64,000 nucleotides of DNA from a virus: positions 1 to 64,000 of the IMG/VR virus record IMGVR_UViG_3300042260_000232. The stretch is one strand, 5' to 3'. Shown piece by piece: positions 46,152 through 54,578 of this stretch. Each line of letters opens with the position of its first letter. The stretch's first letter is position 1. The position numbers and the translations under genes are program-made. The notes below the pieces were generated by a model. The model had not been told where the DNA came from and did not search any database. It saw nothing but the letters and a program-made list of their open reading frames with translations.

Positions 46152-46412
46152 TTAGTATGTGAAAGCTGCAACTGCGTAGTCGCCGCCTAGTGCTGCTGCT
46201 AGTGTGTCTGCATCCCATGCGCCGTTGTTTTCAACACCGATGCGAACTGATGTATCGCCTGCACCTAGTAGAACTACGGTTGCACGTGTACCAGTTGTTT
46301 CAACTAGGTGCTTTAGGTCAACATCTGCACCATCATTGGTGACGGTGAAGTGGTTTAGGTTGCCTGTTAGAAACTGGCCTGGGTTAAATGCTTCATGAAC
46401 TTTAGTTACCAT
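46152..46412 (-). CDS. Small abundant virion-type protein, 86 aa
   Basis: VHEAFNPGQFLTGNLNHFTV, then a beta-rich domain (TRATVVLLGAGDTSVRIGVE) and an Ala/Gly-rich end. CAGGAG precedes the ATG; a late promoter lies at 46459-46466 and a strong terminator follows. Monocistronic with strong signals, so probably abundant, perhaps a decoration protein. Shares LTGNLN with 45662-46057. Confidence 0.65.
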   Translation of the reverse strand: MVTKVHEAFNPGQFLTGNLNHFTVTNDGADVDLKHLVETTGTRATVVLLGAGDTSVRIGVENNGAWDADTLAAALGGDYAVAAFTY

Positions 46413-46458
46413 TTTATTTCTCCTGTAAATCTATGAAGGATAATACCTTCTATACTTT

Positions 46459-46466
46459 TATTTATC
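46459..46466 (-). promoter_or_regulatory. Late promoter GATAAATA
   Basis: Minus strand, 47 bases before ATG 46412. Confidence 0.65.
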
Positions 46467-46479
46467 TTTTTTGAACTGT

Positions 46480-47244
46480 TTATTTGCTTTTTGAAGGGAA
46501 TCTGCTTGGGATTTCTGAGCCAGCCGAATCCAATCCCGTCTTTCCTAAATGCTGGCCCAGTTTTTTAGCGCCGTATACCATTGCAACTCCCTTTGCAATA
46601 GTCGCAATAGGACTATCCCATACACTCTTTTTAGTATCTCTACTGTCGTCCACTTTGTATCCTTTGTGGTTCTGAAACGCCACCAATGGCGAATATGCAT
46701 CACTACGAATTGCTCTTAACTTAATATACTGCGTAAGTCTAGTTACCACCAATGCACGTTGTGATTTGCTAATATTATCCCAATCTGCAACCAATCTTCT
46801 CATTGAACGCAGCATACTGTCTTGAATATTCAAATCACGCTGGAACTTCATTAGCATTGCATTTTCATATGTTGCATTACTGTTATTATTTGCAATATGA
46901 GCCAAATATCGTTTTACATCCAATGGCTTCAAGTTTATTCGCTTCATTGCGATCTGGTCTTTTTCATCACTATACGTCTGGTCAGTTCCAATCAGACGGT
47001 TCAGAGAAATATATAAATCCGTTGCACTTGGTCTAAATGTATTGAAGTTTGAAAACATAGTTGTTCGTTCTGCATACTCTTTCGCAAGAGGCGCAAAGTC
47101 ATAATCCTTGTTCCACACATTCAAAATCATAAAATACACAAATGCAAGTTCAGCGGCATCATCTACATTCAGGCTTTCAACTACCTGTTTTGTTCTGAAT
47201 AGCTTGCTTTCGCATAAGGTGTTGACAAACTGCAACTCATCCAT
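46480..47244 (-). CDS. Virion-associated protein, 254 aa
   Basis: Start at 47244 after GGAGAG and the upstream TAA. MDELQFVNTLCESKLFRTKQ, a helical body (NVDDAAELAFVYFMILNVWN ... KRINLKPLDVKRYLAHIANN) and a basic C-terminal hydrophobic stretch (IATIAKGVAMVYGAKKLGQH). It resembles proteins of marine T4-like phages in the same gene neighbourhood. No function assigned. Confidence 0.6.
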   Translation of the reverse strand: MDELQFVNTLCESKLFRTKQVVESLNVDDAAELAFVYFMILNVWNKDYDFAPLAKEYAERTTMFSNFNTFRPSATDLYISLNRLIGTDQTYSDEKDQIAMKRINLKPLDVKRYLAHIANNNSNATYENAMLMKFQRDLNIQDSMLRSMRRLVADWDNISKSQRALVVTRLTQYIKLRAIRSDAYSPLVAFQNHKGYKVDDSRDTKKSVWDSPIATIAKGVAMVYGAKKLGQHLGKTGLDSAGSEIPSRFPSKSK

Positions 47245-47245
47245 A

Positions 47246-48187
47246 TTATCTCTCCGCATATTTTTCTATTTCGGACGGAACTCCTAGCTCTTTTGTCAAG
47301 TCTGCATTTGCAAAGTCAGTAAAGATTTTCGTAGCAGTTGCGCCATCATAGTTCTTCTTGACTGCGTTATACAACGTCTCAAAGCTGTCTAAGTCTTTTC
47401 CAGTTCCAAGGTTGAGAACGTCAGCAATCTCGTCAGTCTTTTTCCAAGGTCCACCGATAATTTCATTATTATTTTGTTTGGTATAGCCGCCGCCAGTCTT
47501 TTTTGGAACTGGTGTTCTTTTTACACGAATGAGTCCGTCTCTTGGACTAAACATGAAACGTTGGCTTTCTAATGGTCTGCCATCGTCAGTGGTTTCTGAT
47601 GAATTTTTCTGATTGGCAATTGCAGCAATAGTCGCCAAGAATGTAGTTCTCATCACGCCTTTGTATCTTGAATCGTTCTCGTGTGGCGCATGATAAAACA
47701 CCTTCATCCACTCTGGATCGCCAGGCATGAAATCAAGCTGAACATAACCAGTGCGTTCCTTGTCTGTTTGAATGGATGGGTCATACTTGCCAATTTTGAG
47801 TTTGGTCATGATGACACTACTCTGTGCAATGTCCAGTATTTGAGGCAAGGACTTCAACTTTTCCATAAATGCAGGAATCTCTTCTCGTGAAAGGTTTAGC
47901 GCAACGTCAATATCCCCAGAAAATTGCTTCTTACCGACTGAACCCAATACATTGTTCATCAGGTCAATGCCAAGTGCCTTTTCAAGTGGACGCAATGTTG
48001 GTTCAATTTCGGAAATGTGAATCGCACCAACACCTGGCATTGAACCACTTTCACTGATTACTTTGCCACTTGAATTGGCAACCTCACCAGTTCTGCTATG
48101 GAACTCTATATGCTTGTCCCAAGGTGGACGTGGGCCACGTCTCTTACGGTCTCTACCTTTGTCTAATATGATTTCACTTATTTTCAT
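47246..48187 (-). CDS. Nucleotidyltransferase-fold protein with capsid-targeting-type N-terminus
   Basis: 313 aa. MKISEIILDKGRDRKRRG resembles the late packaging peptides. The pol-beta-type NTase core: VLGSVGKKQFSGDIDVALNL with GS at 82-83 and D92/D94, and TGYVQLDFMPGD with the third acid D152. Such folds move nucleotides onto proteins, RNA or small molecules (for example MNT toxin-antitoxin or nucleotidylating effectors). The target is unknown. It is coupled to its neighbours by ATGA and TAA-T-ATG. Confidence 0.7.
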   Translation of the reverse strand: MKISEIILDKGRDRKRRGPRPPWDKHIEFHSRTGEVANSSGKVISESGSMPGVGAIHISEIEPTLRPLEKALGIDLMNNVLGSVGKKQFSGDIDVALNLSREEIPAFMEKLKSLPQILDIAQSSVIMTKLKIGKYDPSIQTDKERTGYVQLDFMPGDPEWMKVFYHAPHENDSRYKGVMRTTFLATIAAIANQKNSSETTDDGRPLESQRFMFSPRDGLIRVKRTPVPKKTGGGYTKQNNNEIIGGPWKKTDEIADVLNLGTGKDLDSFETLYNAVKKNYDGATATKIFTDFANADLTKELGVPSEIEKYAER

Positions 48188-48408
48188 TTTGATTTCCCGA
48201 ATGGATTTTCACCAGTAAGATATGGACGTGCAAACCACAACTTAAACCACTCATCTGTTCCCGGCTGGATGTTATGCTTTTTCATATACCGAGATTTTTC
48301 GGTTCCAGTATGAGAAATGTTCTCTTGCTGAACTGGGAAATTTGGATCATACACCTTGTATATGCCCGCCAGTCTTTTAAGTTCGTTGATTTGCTTTTCT
48401 ATGCTCAT
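48184..48408 (-). CDS. Conserved small T4-like phage protein, 74 aa
   Basis: MSIEKQINELKRLAGIYKVY, then YMKKHNIQPGTDEWFKLWFA and RPYLTGENPFGK. The ..LAGI ... Y....NI.PG...WF.LWFA.P.LTGE.PF pattern is common in marine T4-like phage structural regions. Role unknown. Confidence 0.7.
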   Translation of the reverse strand: MSIEKQINELKRLAGIYKVYDPNFPVQQENISHTGTEKSRYMKKHNIQPGTDEWFKLWFARPYLTGENPFGKSK

Positions 48409-48653
48409 TACGACTTCTTCATTGTTTCAATGCCTCTCTTGAACTTGCGAGGGTCTTGAGTGCGAATGCTGTTTACCAAACGTTTTGTCAAATCGCTTGC
48501 TGTATCCTCATCGTAATGAGAATTGATGTATTCCATCAAATTTATAGCACTGGCAATAATATTCTCTGCCTTCTGTTCGACAATTCTATCCTTGTCTTTT
48601 GATACAGCAATACTACTGAGTTCTTCAAACAAACTTTTACGAATTTTGGTCAT
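48408..48653 (-). CDS. Small helical virion-type protein, 81 aa
   Basis: MTKIRKSLFEELSSIAVSKD, then a helical acidic/basic body (AENIIASAINLMEYINSHYD ... NSIRTQDPRKFKRGIETMKK). L-F-E|E may be a head-protease site. Late promoter at 48672-48679. Function unknown. Confidence 0.6.
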   Translation of the reverse strand: MTKIRKSLFEELSSIAVSKDKDRIVEQKAENIIASAINLMEYINSHYDEDTASDLTKRLVNSIRTQDPRKFKRGIETMKKS

Positions 48654-48671
48654 AGCATTTCTCCCGTAATG

Positions 48672-48679
48672 TATTTATC
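48672..48679 (-). promoter_or_regulatory. Late promoter GATAAATA
   Basis: Minus strand, overlapping the end of the helicase gene; starts the late cluster that follows the replication genes. Confidence 0.65.
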
Positions 48680-50099
48680 ACACTTCATCAAATGCAGAAC
48701 GGGTTTTTGTCTTTAGCATAGCACGTAGGCTTGCAGTGGCATTGTTTTTCCCGTTATCCATAACTGGGGTGTCTTCATCGTCAGATGCTTTTTTGTTGAC
48801 TACTGTTTTCTTTCGAAGGGTATCTACCATACTTGCAGTTGATGTGTCGGCAGTATCAAATGCTGTTCCAGTGGTATCATCAGAAATCTTCAAACTATCA
48901 ATATCAAACACCAGATTGACCTTACTGCCAACCCCATTACTTGAACGTGTTTTTAACAACTGTAGCTGATATTGTCCGCGCTCTCTCATCGCATTGGAAG
49001 TAAAAATACCAATCACGTTGTCGGCGGTCTGAATCTTAGAAATACCACCAGCGATGTGTGAGTGGTCAAACTCAACTTCTTCAACAGCGGAACGGTTAAG
49101 CTGTGATGCCGTTACAACTACCATGTTTGTTTCCATAGAGAAGTTACGAAGTTCTTCGGTGACATACTTGTCTTTGATGAATAGATCACTTGCTGGAACT
49201 TTCTTAGTTGCTGGCATAAGAAGGTCAAGGTAGTCTACGCAAATACAGTCAACTTTGACGCCAGTTTGAATCTGAAGTTCTTTCAGGTATGAACGCAAGT
49301 CATTCACAGTTGAGCCTGATGGTAGGTATTTTACTCGTAGCATACCAGATTTCTTTGCCTTCATCTTGACATGAAGTTCAACATCATCCAACTCTTTAAA
49401 AATCTTCTTTGTGCCACGGTCAGTTTCCATTGCATACATACGCATACAGGATAGACCTTCACTCAATTCTAAGGTGAAGTAAACACAGTTTAGTCCCATC
49501 TCTGCCCAATTCAACGACATGTTTTGCATGAATAGAGACTTACCAGCACCAGAACCACCAGCAAAAATAGTAATTTCGCCACGGTTGATGCCACCATACA
49601 ACTTGTCATCTAACGATTTCCAGCCAGTAGTGATTTGTCCGTTTTTGCTTTTTAGTGCCTCAAGAATCCCTCTTGGATCAGCAAAGAAGTCTGTGCCTAA
49701 TGAACGTGCAAGACCAATCTGAACTGCTTCTTTGATACGCAGTTCAACTTCGCCATACTTTCCAGCTTCCAACAAATCTGTGCTATCAATGATAGCCTTC
49801 TCAATAGCCTTATGACGACAGAAAATTTCAAACTCATCAACAAACCATTCGGAGTGTTGTGCAATATTGTCCAGTTTTTCTACTGTTTGCCCCGTCTCTG
49901 CTTTAATCATCTGAGGACTTGGCATTGACGAATATTTTTCACTATATGAAATGATTTCGGATACAACTGGACGAATACTACGATCAAAATATTCAGGCTT
50001 GATGATGCCCCGAACCCGTGTGTATAGTTCAGGATCAGTCAACATAAACTGAACAAATAGTTTTTGTAAATCTGGGGTGTAATTTTTAATATCTGACAC
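48678..50099 (-). CDS. 41: T4 gp41-like DnaB-family replicative helicase
   Basis: 473 aa from GTG 50099 (GGAGAG upstream); an in-frame GTG at 50126 overlaps the primase stop but has no ribosome site. N-terminal primase-interacting helices; RecA-type core with Walker A AGGSGAGKSLFM (181-188), FTLELSEG, VDCICVDYLDLL (Walker B), VVTASQLNRSA (sensor Q/N) and a QLLKTRSSNG arginine finger. The ring helicase unwinds the lagging strand at the fork. It lies directly downstream of the primase, as expected of a primosome pair. Confidence 0.93.
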   Translation of the reverse strand: MSDIKNYTPDLQKLFVQFMLTDPELYTRVRGIIKPEYFDRSIRPVVSEIISYSEKYSSMPSPQMIKAETGQTVEKLDNIAQHSEWFVDEFEIFCRHKAIEKAIIDSTDLLEAGKYGEVELRIKEAVQIGLARSLGTDFFADPRGILEALKSKNGQITTGWKSLDDKLYGGINRGEITIFAGGSGAGKSLFMQNMSLNWAEMGLNCVYFTLELSEGLSCMRMYAMETDRGTKKIFKELDDVELHVKMKAKKSGMLRVKYLPSGSTVNDLRSYLKELQIQTGVKVDCICVDYLDLLMPATKKVPASDLFIKDKYVTEELRNFSMETNMVVVTASQLNRSAVEEVEFDHSHIAGGISKIQTADNVIGIFTSNAMRERGQYQLQLLKTRSSNGVGSKVNLVFDIDSLKISDDTTGTAFDTADTSTASMVDTLRKKTVVNKKASDDEDTPVMDNGKNNATASLRAMLKTKTRSAFDEV

Positions 50100-50122
50100 T
50101 ATCTCTCCTTCGTGAATCAGAA

Positions 50123-51124
50123 TCACTTTATTTTTAGTTTAACATTTATTTTGGTAGTGTTTGAAATTCTACCATCAATTATACTCTTTAGGGTATAAAA
50201 CTTTCCGTATCTATTTACAGCATCAGCCGCATCTTTAATGTTTGGTTCCCATTCTGGAAAGGAAACGCTCCATCCATTCTCAATCGCTTGCTTTGCAAGT
50301 TTCTTCCCTGCATTGTCTCTATCTGGACAAACGATTATCTCGCCTTTATATTGGTTTAGATAGTCAATCTGTGCCTGTCCAGCTTCATTTGACAATACCC
50401 CGACACAATCTAAAGCGGCAGCATCAATTACTCCCTCAACCACAATAAGAAACTTTGTAGGTTCCGCAATTTTATGAATATTATACAAATATCCATTAGG
50501 TGCTTGGGCAAGATATTTAGTTTCAGACCTTCCAGTGATGTCTCTTGCCGCATATCCGACAATTGTATTACCTTGAAAATACGGAAATATCACTCGCTTG
50601 CGAAACTTCATGTCATTGCACCAATAGGCATCTACATGGTCATAAACACCTCTGTCTACAAGATACTTAGCAGCATATATGCTATTTTCAGGTGGTTCAT
50701 CTGCCATCATAAGCCATTCACTTAATGGAAATGTGCCTTTTGGCAATTCTACTTCTGGAAAGGTAGGCAGTGAAATGGTATTATGAGTTGGCATGAAGAA
50801 ACTGGGACCACTTGATAGCTCCTTTTCTCGGATGCTATCAAGTTGCAATCTCTTTATATCACTATCTGGTATTCCCAACAGCTTCATAAATCGCAAGAAC
50901 TTCTTGTTGATGGTTCTTCCCTTACGATGTGAGGCAGTAAAACCACAGTTGAAACAATGATATGAAATCAAATCAGGTTCAAACCGAATACCACCTCTCA
51001 TACGGGTGTCGGGTCGTGGTTCTCCATTATCAACACAGCAAGGACAGTTGAATGACCTCCAACCGCCCGAACTGTTCCTGCTGTTACTTGGAATATATGA
51101 TAATACTACTTCTTGAAGATTCAT
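50123..51124 (-). CDS. 61: T4 gp61-like DNA primase
   Basis: 333 aa from ATG 51124; TTG 51133 is also in frame. Zinc-binding domain FNCPCCVDNGE ... SYHCFNCGFTA (CPCC and C-x2-C). Toprim-like core KFLIVVEGVIDAAALDCVGV with glutamate, then IIVCPDRDNAGKKLAKQ with D-x-D. It makes RNA primers for the lagging strand with gp41. Its promoter TTGACT/TATATT lies at 51132-51160. Confidence 0.92.
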   Translation of the reverse strand: MNLQEVVLSYIPSNSRNSSGGWRSFNCPCCVDNGEPRPDTRMRGGIRFEPDLISYHCFNCGFTASHRKGRTINKKFLRFMKLLGIPDSDIKRLQLDSIREKELSSGPSFFMPTHNTISLPTFPEVELPKGTFPLSEWLMMADEPPENSIYAAKYLVDRGVYDHVDAYWCNDMKFRKRVIFPYFQGNTIVGYAARDITGRSETKYLAQAPNGYLYNIHKIAEPTKFLIVVEGVIDAAALDCVGVLSNEAGQAQIDYLNQYKGEIIVCPDRDNAGKKLAKQAIENGWSVSFPEWEPNIKDAADAVNRYGKFYTLKSIIDGRISNTTKINVKLKIK

Positions 51125-51131
51125 ACTCACC

Positions 51132-51160
51132 AATATATATCATTGGAGCCGAAAAGTCAA
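51132..51160 (-). promoter_or_regulatory. Sigma70-like promoter of the primase-helicase operon
   Basis: TTGACT (51160-51155), 17-base spacer without CGAATCAC, TATATT (51137-51132). Confidence 0.75.
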
Positions 51161-51161
51161 G

Positions 51162-51962
51162 TTAGTTTCGAAGAAGAATCTTGGATATTGAGCCAGTGGT
51201 GTTTGTATACACAACTCTCAACCAGTTCACGTTTGCCTGAACTACATACGCTTGAACACCAGTCTCGTTATTGATTGTGATGGAAGAATCATACAGCAAA
51301 CGAGGTGTCAAGTCAAACCAATCAGAATCACTTGAACTTGGTTGAACACTCAAATCACCCTGAATAGTCACGGTCCCTGTAAACCCTTCGTAGTATATGG
51401 CTATAGTATGAAGTGATTTTGACTTCACGGTATTTCCTGCACCATCAAAAACGGTTGATATGTGCTTGATGCCATCATAAAAGAAGATAGAAGTTTCTTG
51501 TGAATCTTCAAACTCTGGATACACATCGTCAATAACTTCAATAACACCCTTGGCATTGTCGTATGTGTCAGTGTATATGATTTGCTCAACCCCATCTTGA
51601 ACGGTATACATCGCAAATGTATAAAATCCTTCTGGAAGCATTATAGTATCAGCGGTGGGAATCACAAGAGACGCCAACCCTTTTGTTGCATTTTCAACAG
51701 TTGGATACATGAAAAGGACATTTTCTCTGGACTGACGGTCATACATTTTGAATATCAAGGTTTTGTTTGTAAGGTCAACAGGCTTACGGTCTGTATCTCT
51801 TATACGAAATCTCAGAGTATTATCTATACCCTTGTGTAGTTTGTGATGTCCATCATACATCGGCATGTTCCCCAAATATGCTGTGGCACTAGCTGTGTTG
51901 GTTGAATCCAGACACACCAGTTCTATTTCTCTGTTATATTGAAATACATTTACATTTATCAT
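51162..51962 (-). CDS. Baseplate/fibre-type beta protein (BppU_N-like), 266 aa
   Basis: Residues about 45-140: NTLRFRIRDTDRKPVDLTNK, then TLIFKMYDRQSRENVLFM and GLASLVIPTADTIMLPEGFY resemble the N-terminal Ig-like domain of phage baseplate upper proteins (L.G..v.f.m.........G...y.....). The C-terminal half has repeated beta motifs (TGTVTIQGDLSVQPSSSDSD). Virion-surface role inferred. Late promoter at 51968-51975. Confidence 0.65.
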   Translation of the reverse strand: MINVNVFQYNREIELVCLDSTNTASATAYLGNMPMYDGHHKLHKGIDNTLRFRIRDTDRKPVDLTNKTLIFKMYDRQSRENVLFMYPTVENATKGLASLVIPTADTIMLPEGFYTFAMYTVQDGVEQIIYTDTYDNAKGVIEVIDDVYPEFEDSQETSIFFYDGIKHISTVFDGAGNTVKSKSLHTIAIYYEGFTGTVTIQGDLSVQPSSSDSDWFDLTPRLLYDSSITINNETGVQAYVVQANVNWLRVVYTNTTGSISKILLRN

Positions 51963-51967
51963 AGATA

Positions 51968-51975
51968 TATTTATG
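51968..51975 (-). promoter_or_regulatory. Late promoter CATAAATA
   Basis: Minus strand, 6 bases before ATG 51962 and overlapping the start of the divergent gene at 51973. Unusually close to the start codon, so its use is uncertain. Confidence 0.4.
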
Positions 51976-52377
51976 CTAAATATAATTATGTTTGATAATG
52001 AAAAAAAAGAATGGATACAAGAGAATTACCCGTATTTCTCCTATATTCAATATGGCAAAAAAGATTACACATACTACCTCGGTATTTTAATTAATACCGA
52101 CCCCACTATAACATCTTTATACAACTTTGAAAAGATTTCATCGCCAGACGAAAGAAAAAGTTTTGTAGAACTTGGTGAGCAATGGTGGTGGGAATCAAAT
52201 AGACTTATTCCCATCAATATATTTTTAGGGGCGCAAATCTCCCCTTTCAAGTATTCAATAGTAAATATGAATACAAAAGATGTTGAGATATTGTGGGGTC
52301 CAGAAACAAGTCTTACAAATATTATACAGAAGCGTGTGAAGAGGCGTTCAATACAGCTTGTTCGCAAATTAGATTAA
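51973..52377 (+). CDS. Hypothetical plus-strand protein, 134 aa
   Basis: FDNEKKEWIQENYPYFSYIQ, then INTDPTITSLYNFEKISSPD and FVELGEQWWWESNRLIPINI, ending very basic (KRVKRRSIQLVRK). A real-looking sequence with no frame disruption. Start could be 51973 or 51988; no ribosome site is seen. It overlaps the convergent gene at 52322 by 56 bases. It resembles no named family. Confidence 0.55.
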   Translation: MLNIIMFDNEKKEWIQENYPYFSYIQYGKKDYTYYLGILINTDPTITSLYNFEKISSPDERKSFVELGEQWWWESNRLIPINIFLGAQISPFKYSIVNMNTKDVEILWGPETSLTNIIQKRVKRRSIQLVRKLD

Positions 52378-52927
52378 GTTGAACTACCACGGCAGTTGCA
52401 TAAGAAATAGCATGTGATTTCTTGAAGTAGTAGCCTGTATCGTCATCTGGTTTTACCCAAACTTCTTGCATAATTGCTTGCCATCCCTGGCGAATAAGAT
52501 GTTTCTTGGCTGGTCTTATAACTGCCAAAACCGCAGCCAATTGTTCAATTGACTTCGGCTTCAATAAACTTACCGTATCATAATGATTATGAATATGAGC
52601 AAGTTGCGATACTATATCTTTCTCTTCTAATAGTTCCCAAAACGGCTCGGTTGAAATCAAGCGGTCAAGATGTGCTTCATCCTTGATACCAGAATACAGA
52701 CTGTTATTTAGAAAGTCTATCTTAAAATATCCACGCTCTTCTGCTTGCCTAAAATCAATCGCAGCAAATCCAGTGAGAGGGTCATGTGGAATAGGATTGA
52801 AATACACACCACTATTATGTTTTTTCAATACGTTCTCTTGACGAGTAGTCGCTGGAATATGCTTTATGAACCGAAGAATATCGTCTCGGTTCACAAAGTC
52901 AATGTCAATGTCGGTTGAAATCTTCAT
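52322..52927 (-). CDS. DnaE-like (Pol III alpha) domain fragment
   Basis: 201 aa from ATG 52927 (ATGA overlap upstream). MKISTDIDIDFVNRDDILRF, then EERGYFKIDFLNNSLYSGIK and SLLKPKSIEQLAAVLAVIRP. The order D-I-D-I-D-F ... K-x-DFL ... LKP-x-x-(I/L)-x-x-L-A-x-x-(L/I)-A-x-x-RP mirrors the palm-to-fingers region of bacterial DNA polymerase III alpha, at a fraction of its length. It ends with KKSHAISYATAVVVQLN, which also resembles DnaE. Function unknown; a replisome or tau contact is possible. Confidence 0.6.
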   Translation of the reverse strand: MKISTDIDIDFVNRDDILRFIKHIPATTRQENVLKKHNSGVYFNPIPHDPLTGFAAIDFRQAEERGYFKIDFLNNSLYSGIKDEAHLDRLISTEPFWELLEEKDIVSQLAHIHNHYDTVSLLKPKSIEQLAAVLAVIRPAKKHLIRQGWQAIMQEVWVKPDDDTGYYFKKSHAISYATAVVVQLNLICEQAVLNASSHASV

Positions 52928-53211
52928 TGCCAAACTACCAAAAAGTATGCGGCATCATCTGAACTCTTGAAATAGATGCGCCGTCTATAAAATACAAACT
53001 CATCCTGACAATTATCTTCACACCATATCACATTACTGTTAACTGAATTTGGAATAAGTGTTTTTTGTGGCGGAAGTTTACCAAGATCAACTAACGTCCA
53101 AGATTCGTATTCATTGTGGCTGAACTCACTCACATACCTACGTTGATTCTTCGATCTCTTTACGAGAGATCGAAGACGTTCAAGTGTAGATTGTGTGCGG
53201 GAGGAAGCCAT
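52924..53211 (-). CDS. Hypothetical basic protein, 95 aa
   Basis: Start at 53211 overlaps the phosphoribosyltransferase stop (TGATG). Basic N-terminal helix (TQSTLERLRSLVKRSKNQRR), then CEDNCQDEFVFYRRRIYFKS. No family is recognised. Coupled to the DnaE-like gene by ATGA. Confidence 0.65.
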   Translation of the reverse strand: MASSRTQSTLERLRSLVKRSKNQRRYVSEFSHNEYESWTLVDLGKLPPQKTLIPNSVNSNVIWCEDNCQDEFVFYRRRIYFKSSDDAAYFLVVWQ

Positions 53212-53753
53212 CAACGTTCCCAAGGAAACGATACCCATGTATCGTTGTCAACATCGTTAAACTCTTCGCACTGATAGTCCATTGAAACTTTTGAGTTTGC
53301 ATTGTCAATCAATGCCGCGAAGCGAACATTAGTATGCCATACTTCTTCCCATGCATCTGAGTTTGGCAAGCAAGATGAACTCCAATCCTTCATAATCCAT
53401 TCCATAGCATCGCCGCCACGGTTGATGTCATCAATGATTAGAATTTGCTTTCGTGCTTCAACGCTGGATTGGCCACCAGTGATTTGCCCTTCTGGCAATA
53501 CAAACCCAAACGCATCTTCGCTCATCCAGCAATTAGTTTCAGTGTTTTCTTCCAGACCTTCTGTGGCAAGTTGAACACATAACGTGTGCATTGGTATACC
53601 AGATATATGCGACAACATAACGGCTGGAACTAATCCACCTCGTGTAATCCCAACAATATAGTCTGGTCGCCAATTGTCTTTATACATTTGCATCGCAATA
53701 TCGCGAACTGCACGTTCAACATCATCCCATGTGTAATTTACTACTTTGGTCAT
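53211..53753 (-). CDS. Phosphoribosyltransferase (type I PRTase)
   Basis: 180 aa. YIVGITRGGLVPAVMLSHIS (pyrophosphate loop) and the PRPP-binding motif QILIIDDINRGGDAMEW are diagnostic. The ending FPWE is typical of phage and cyanobacterial xanthine/hypoxanthine-type PRTases. It attaches a base to PRPP for purine salvage during genome replication. ATGA overlap with its upstream neighbour. Confidence 0.88.
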   Translation of the reverse strand: MTKVVNYTWDDVERAVRDIAMQMYKDNWRPDYIVGITRGGLVPAVMLSHISGIPMHTLCVQLATEGLEENTETNCWMSEDAFGFVLPEGQITGGQSSVEARKQILIIDDINRGGDAMEWIMKDWSSSCLPNSDAWEEVWHTNVRFAALIDNANSKVSMDYQCEEFNDVDNDTWVSFPWER

Positions 53754-54169
53754 TTTTCATCCTCAATTTCAGGTCCAAATAATAGAGATTCGGCAGCTTT
53801 GTATTGTGCATATAAATCTTGTAAAACTTGGTATTGTTCTAATAGTTTAGCATCAGGCACAAGAATTGTCAAGCGTTTCTCAATGGTTTCCAAACGTTCA
53901 TGCAATTCAAAAAGATTGAAAGACTTATTGTAATTTTCGTTGACGCTAATATCCGTAGCGACAAAAGAAGACCCAGTATAAACTAACAGATTTCCAACAT
54001 CTAATGCGCTTACGTCAAGAGTGTAGTTTGTATCAGAAGAGATATAATCTTCATCCGAAAACTCAGGTGTTCCATAGTATTCTTCTTTATTCAAACTTCC
54101 GAACTCCCTACGGGTCACAGTCTTGCCACCATCGGGCGATTCATATATATACTTTACTTCTTCACTCAT
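53750..54169 (-). CDS. Phage protein with C-terminal helical hairpin, paralogue of the next gene
   Basis: 139 aa from ATG 54169 (a TTG at 54184 is also in frame). N-terminal beta region (VKYIYESPDGGKTVTRREFG), then LHERLETIEKRLTILVPDAK and LEQYQVLQDLYAQYKAAESL. The C-terminal ERL..L.P...LL..Y..L...Y.QYK.AE.LLFG element is shared with 54162-54578. Such elements recur in T4-like phages. Function unknown. Confidence 0.65.
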   Translation of the reverse strand: MSEEVKYIYESPDGGKTVTRREFGSLNKEEYYGTPEFSDEDYISSDTNYTLDVSALDVGNLLVYTGSSFVATDISVNENYNKSFNLFELHERLETIEKRLTILVPDAKLLEQYQVLQDLYAQYKAAESLLFGPEIEDEK

Positions 54170-54578
54170 CGGCGTCATGTCCAAACAATAGTGCTTCCGC
54201 AGCTTTATACTGATTGTAGATTTCTTGAAGGATTTCCCACTTTTGTAGCATTTCTGGGTTTGGGTTCAAAACACAAAGACGTTCTTCCAGCATCTTTTCT
54301 AGACGATCAATCCGATTGACCAATGCCATATGTCTGATTTCCTCAACCGAAGTAGTCGACGTGGTGCCTCCTGTGTAAGTATAACGGTCATCCCACTGCT
54401 TACCATAATAATCACTTGGGTAGTAAACCGATTTTACGTGGTCACTTATGTTAGGAGTGGTATAAGTCCACGATGGTCCACCAGATGTGGATGCCGCACT
54501 GTTTAGCTTGTTGCTATTTGATTGAACCATTTGTTGCATGTTTGCAATAAGTTCTTGAAGGCTGTAATCATTATCCAT
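54162..54578 (-). CDS. Phage protein with C-terminal helical hairpin, paralogue
   Basis: 138 aa. Helical N-terminus (YSLQELIANMQQMVQSNSNK), a Ser/Thr/Tyr-rich middle, then IDRLEKMLEERLCVLNPNPE and WEILQEIYNQYKAAEALLFG. It shares its C-terminal half with the gene downstream, so a tandem duplication is likely. ATG at 54578 or 54584. Confidence 0.65.
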   Translation of the reverse strand: MDNDYSLQELIANMQQMVQSNSNKLNSAASTSGGPSWTYTTPNISDHVKSVYYPSDYYGKQWDDRYTYTGGTTSTTSVEEIRHMALVNRIDRLEKMLEERLCVLNPNPEMLQKWEILQEIYNQYKAAEALLFGHDADE

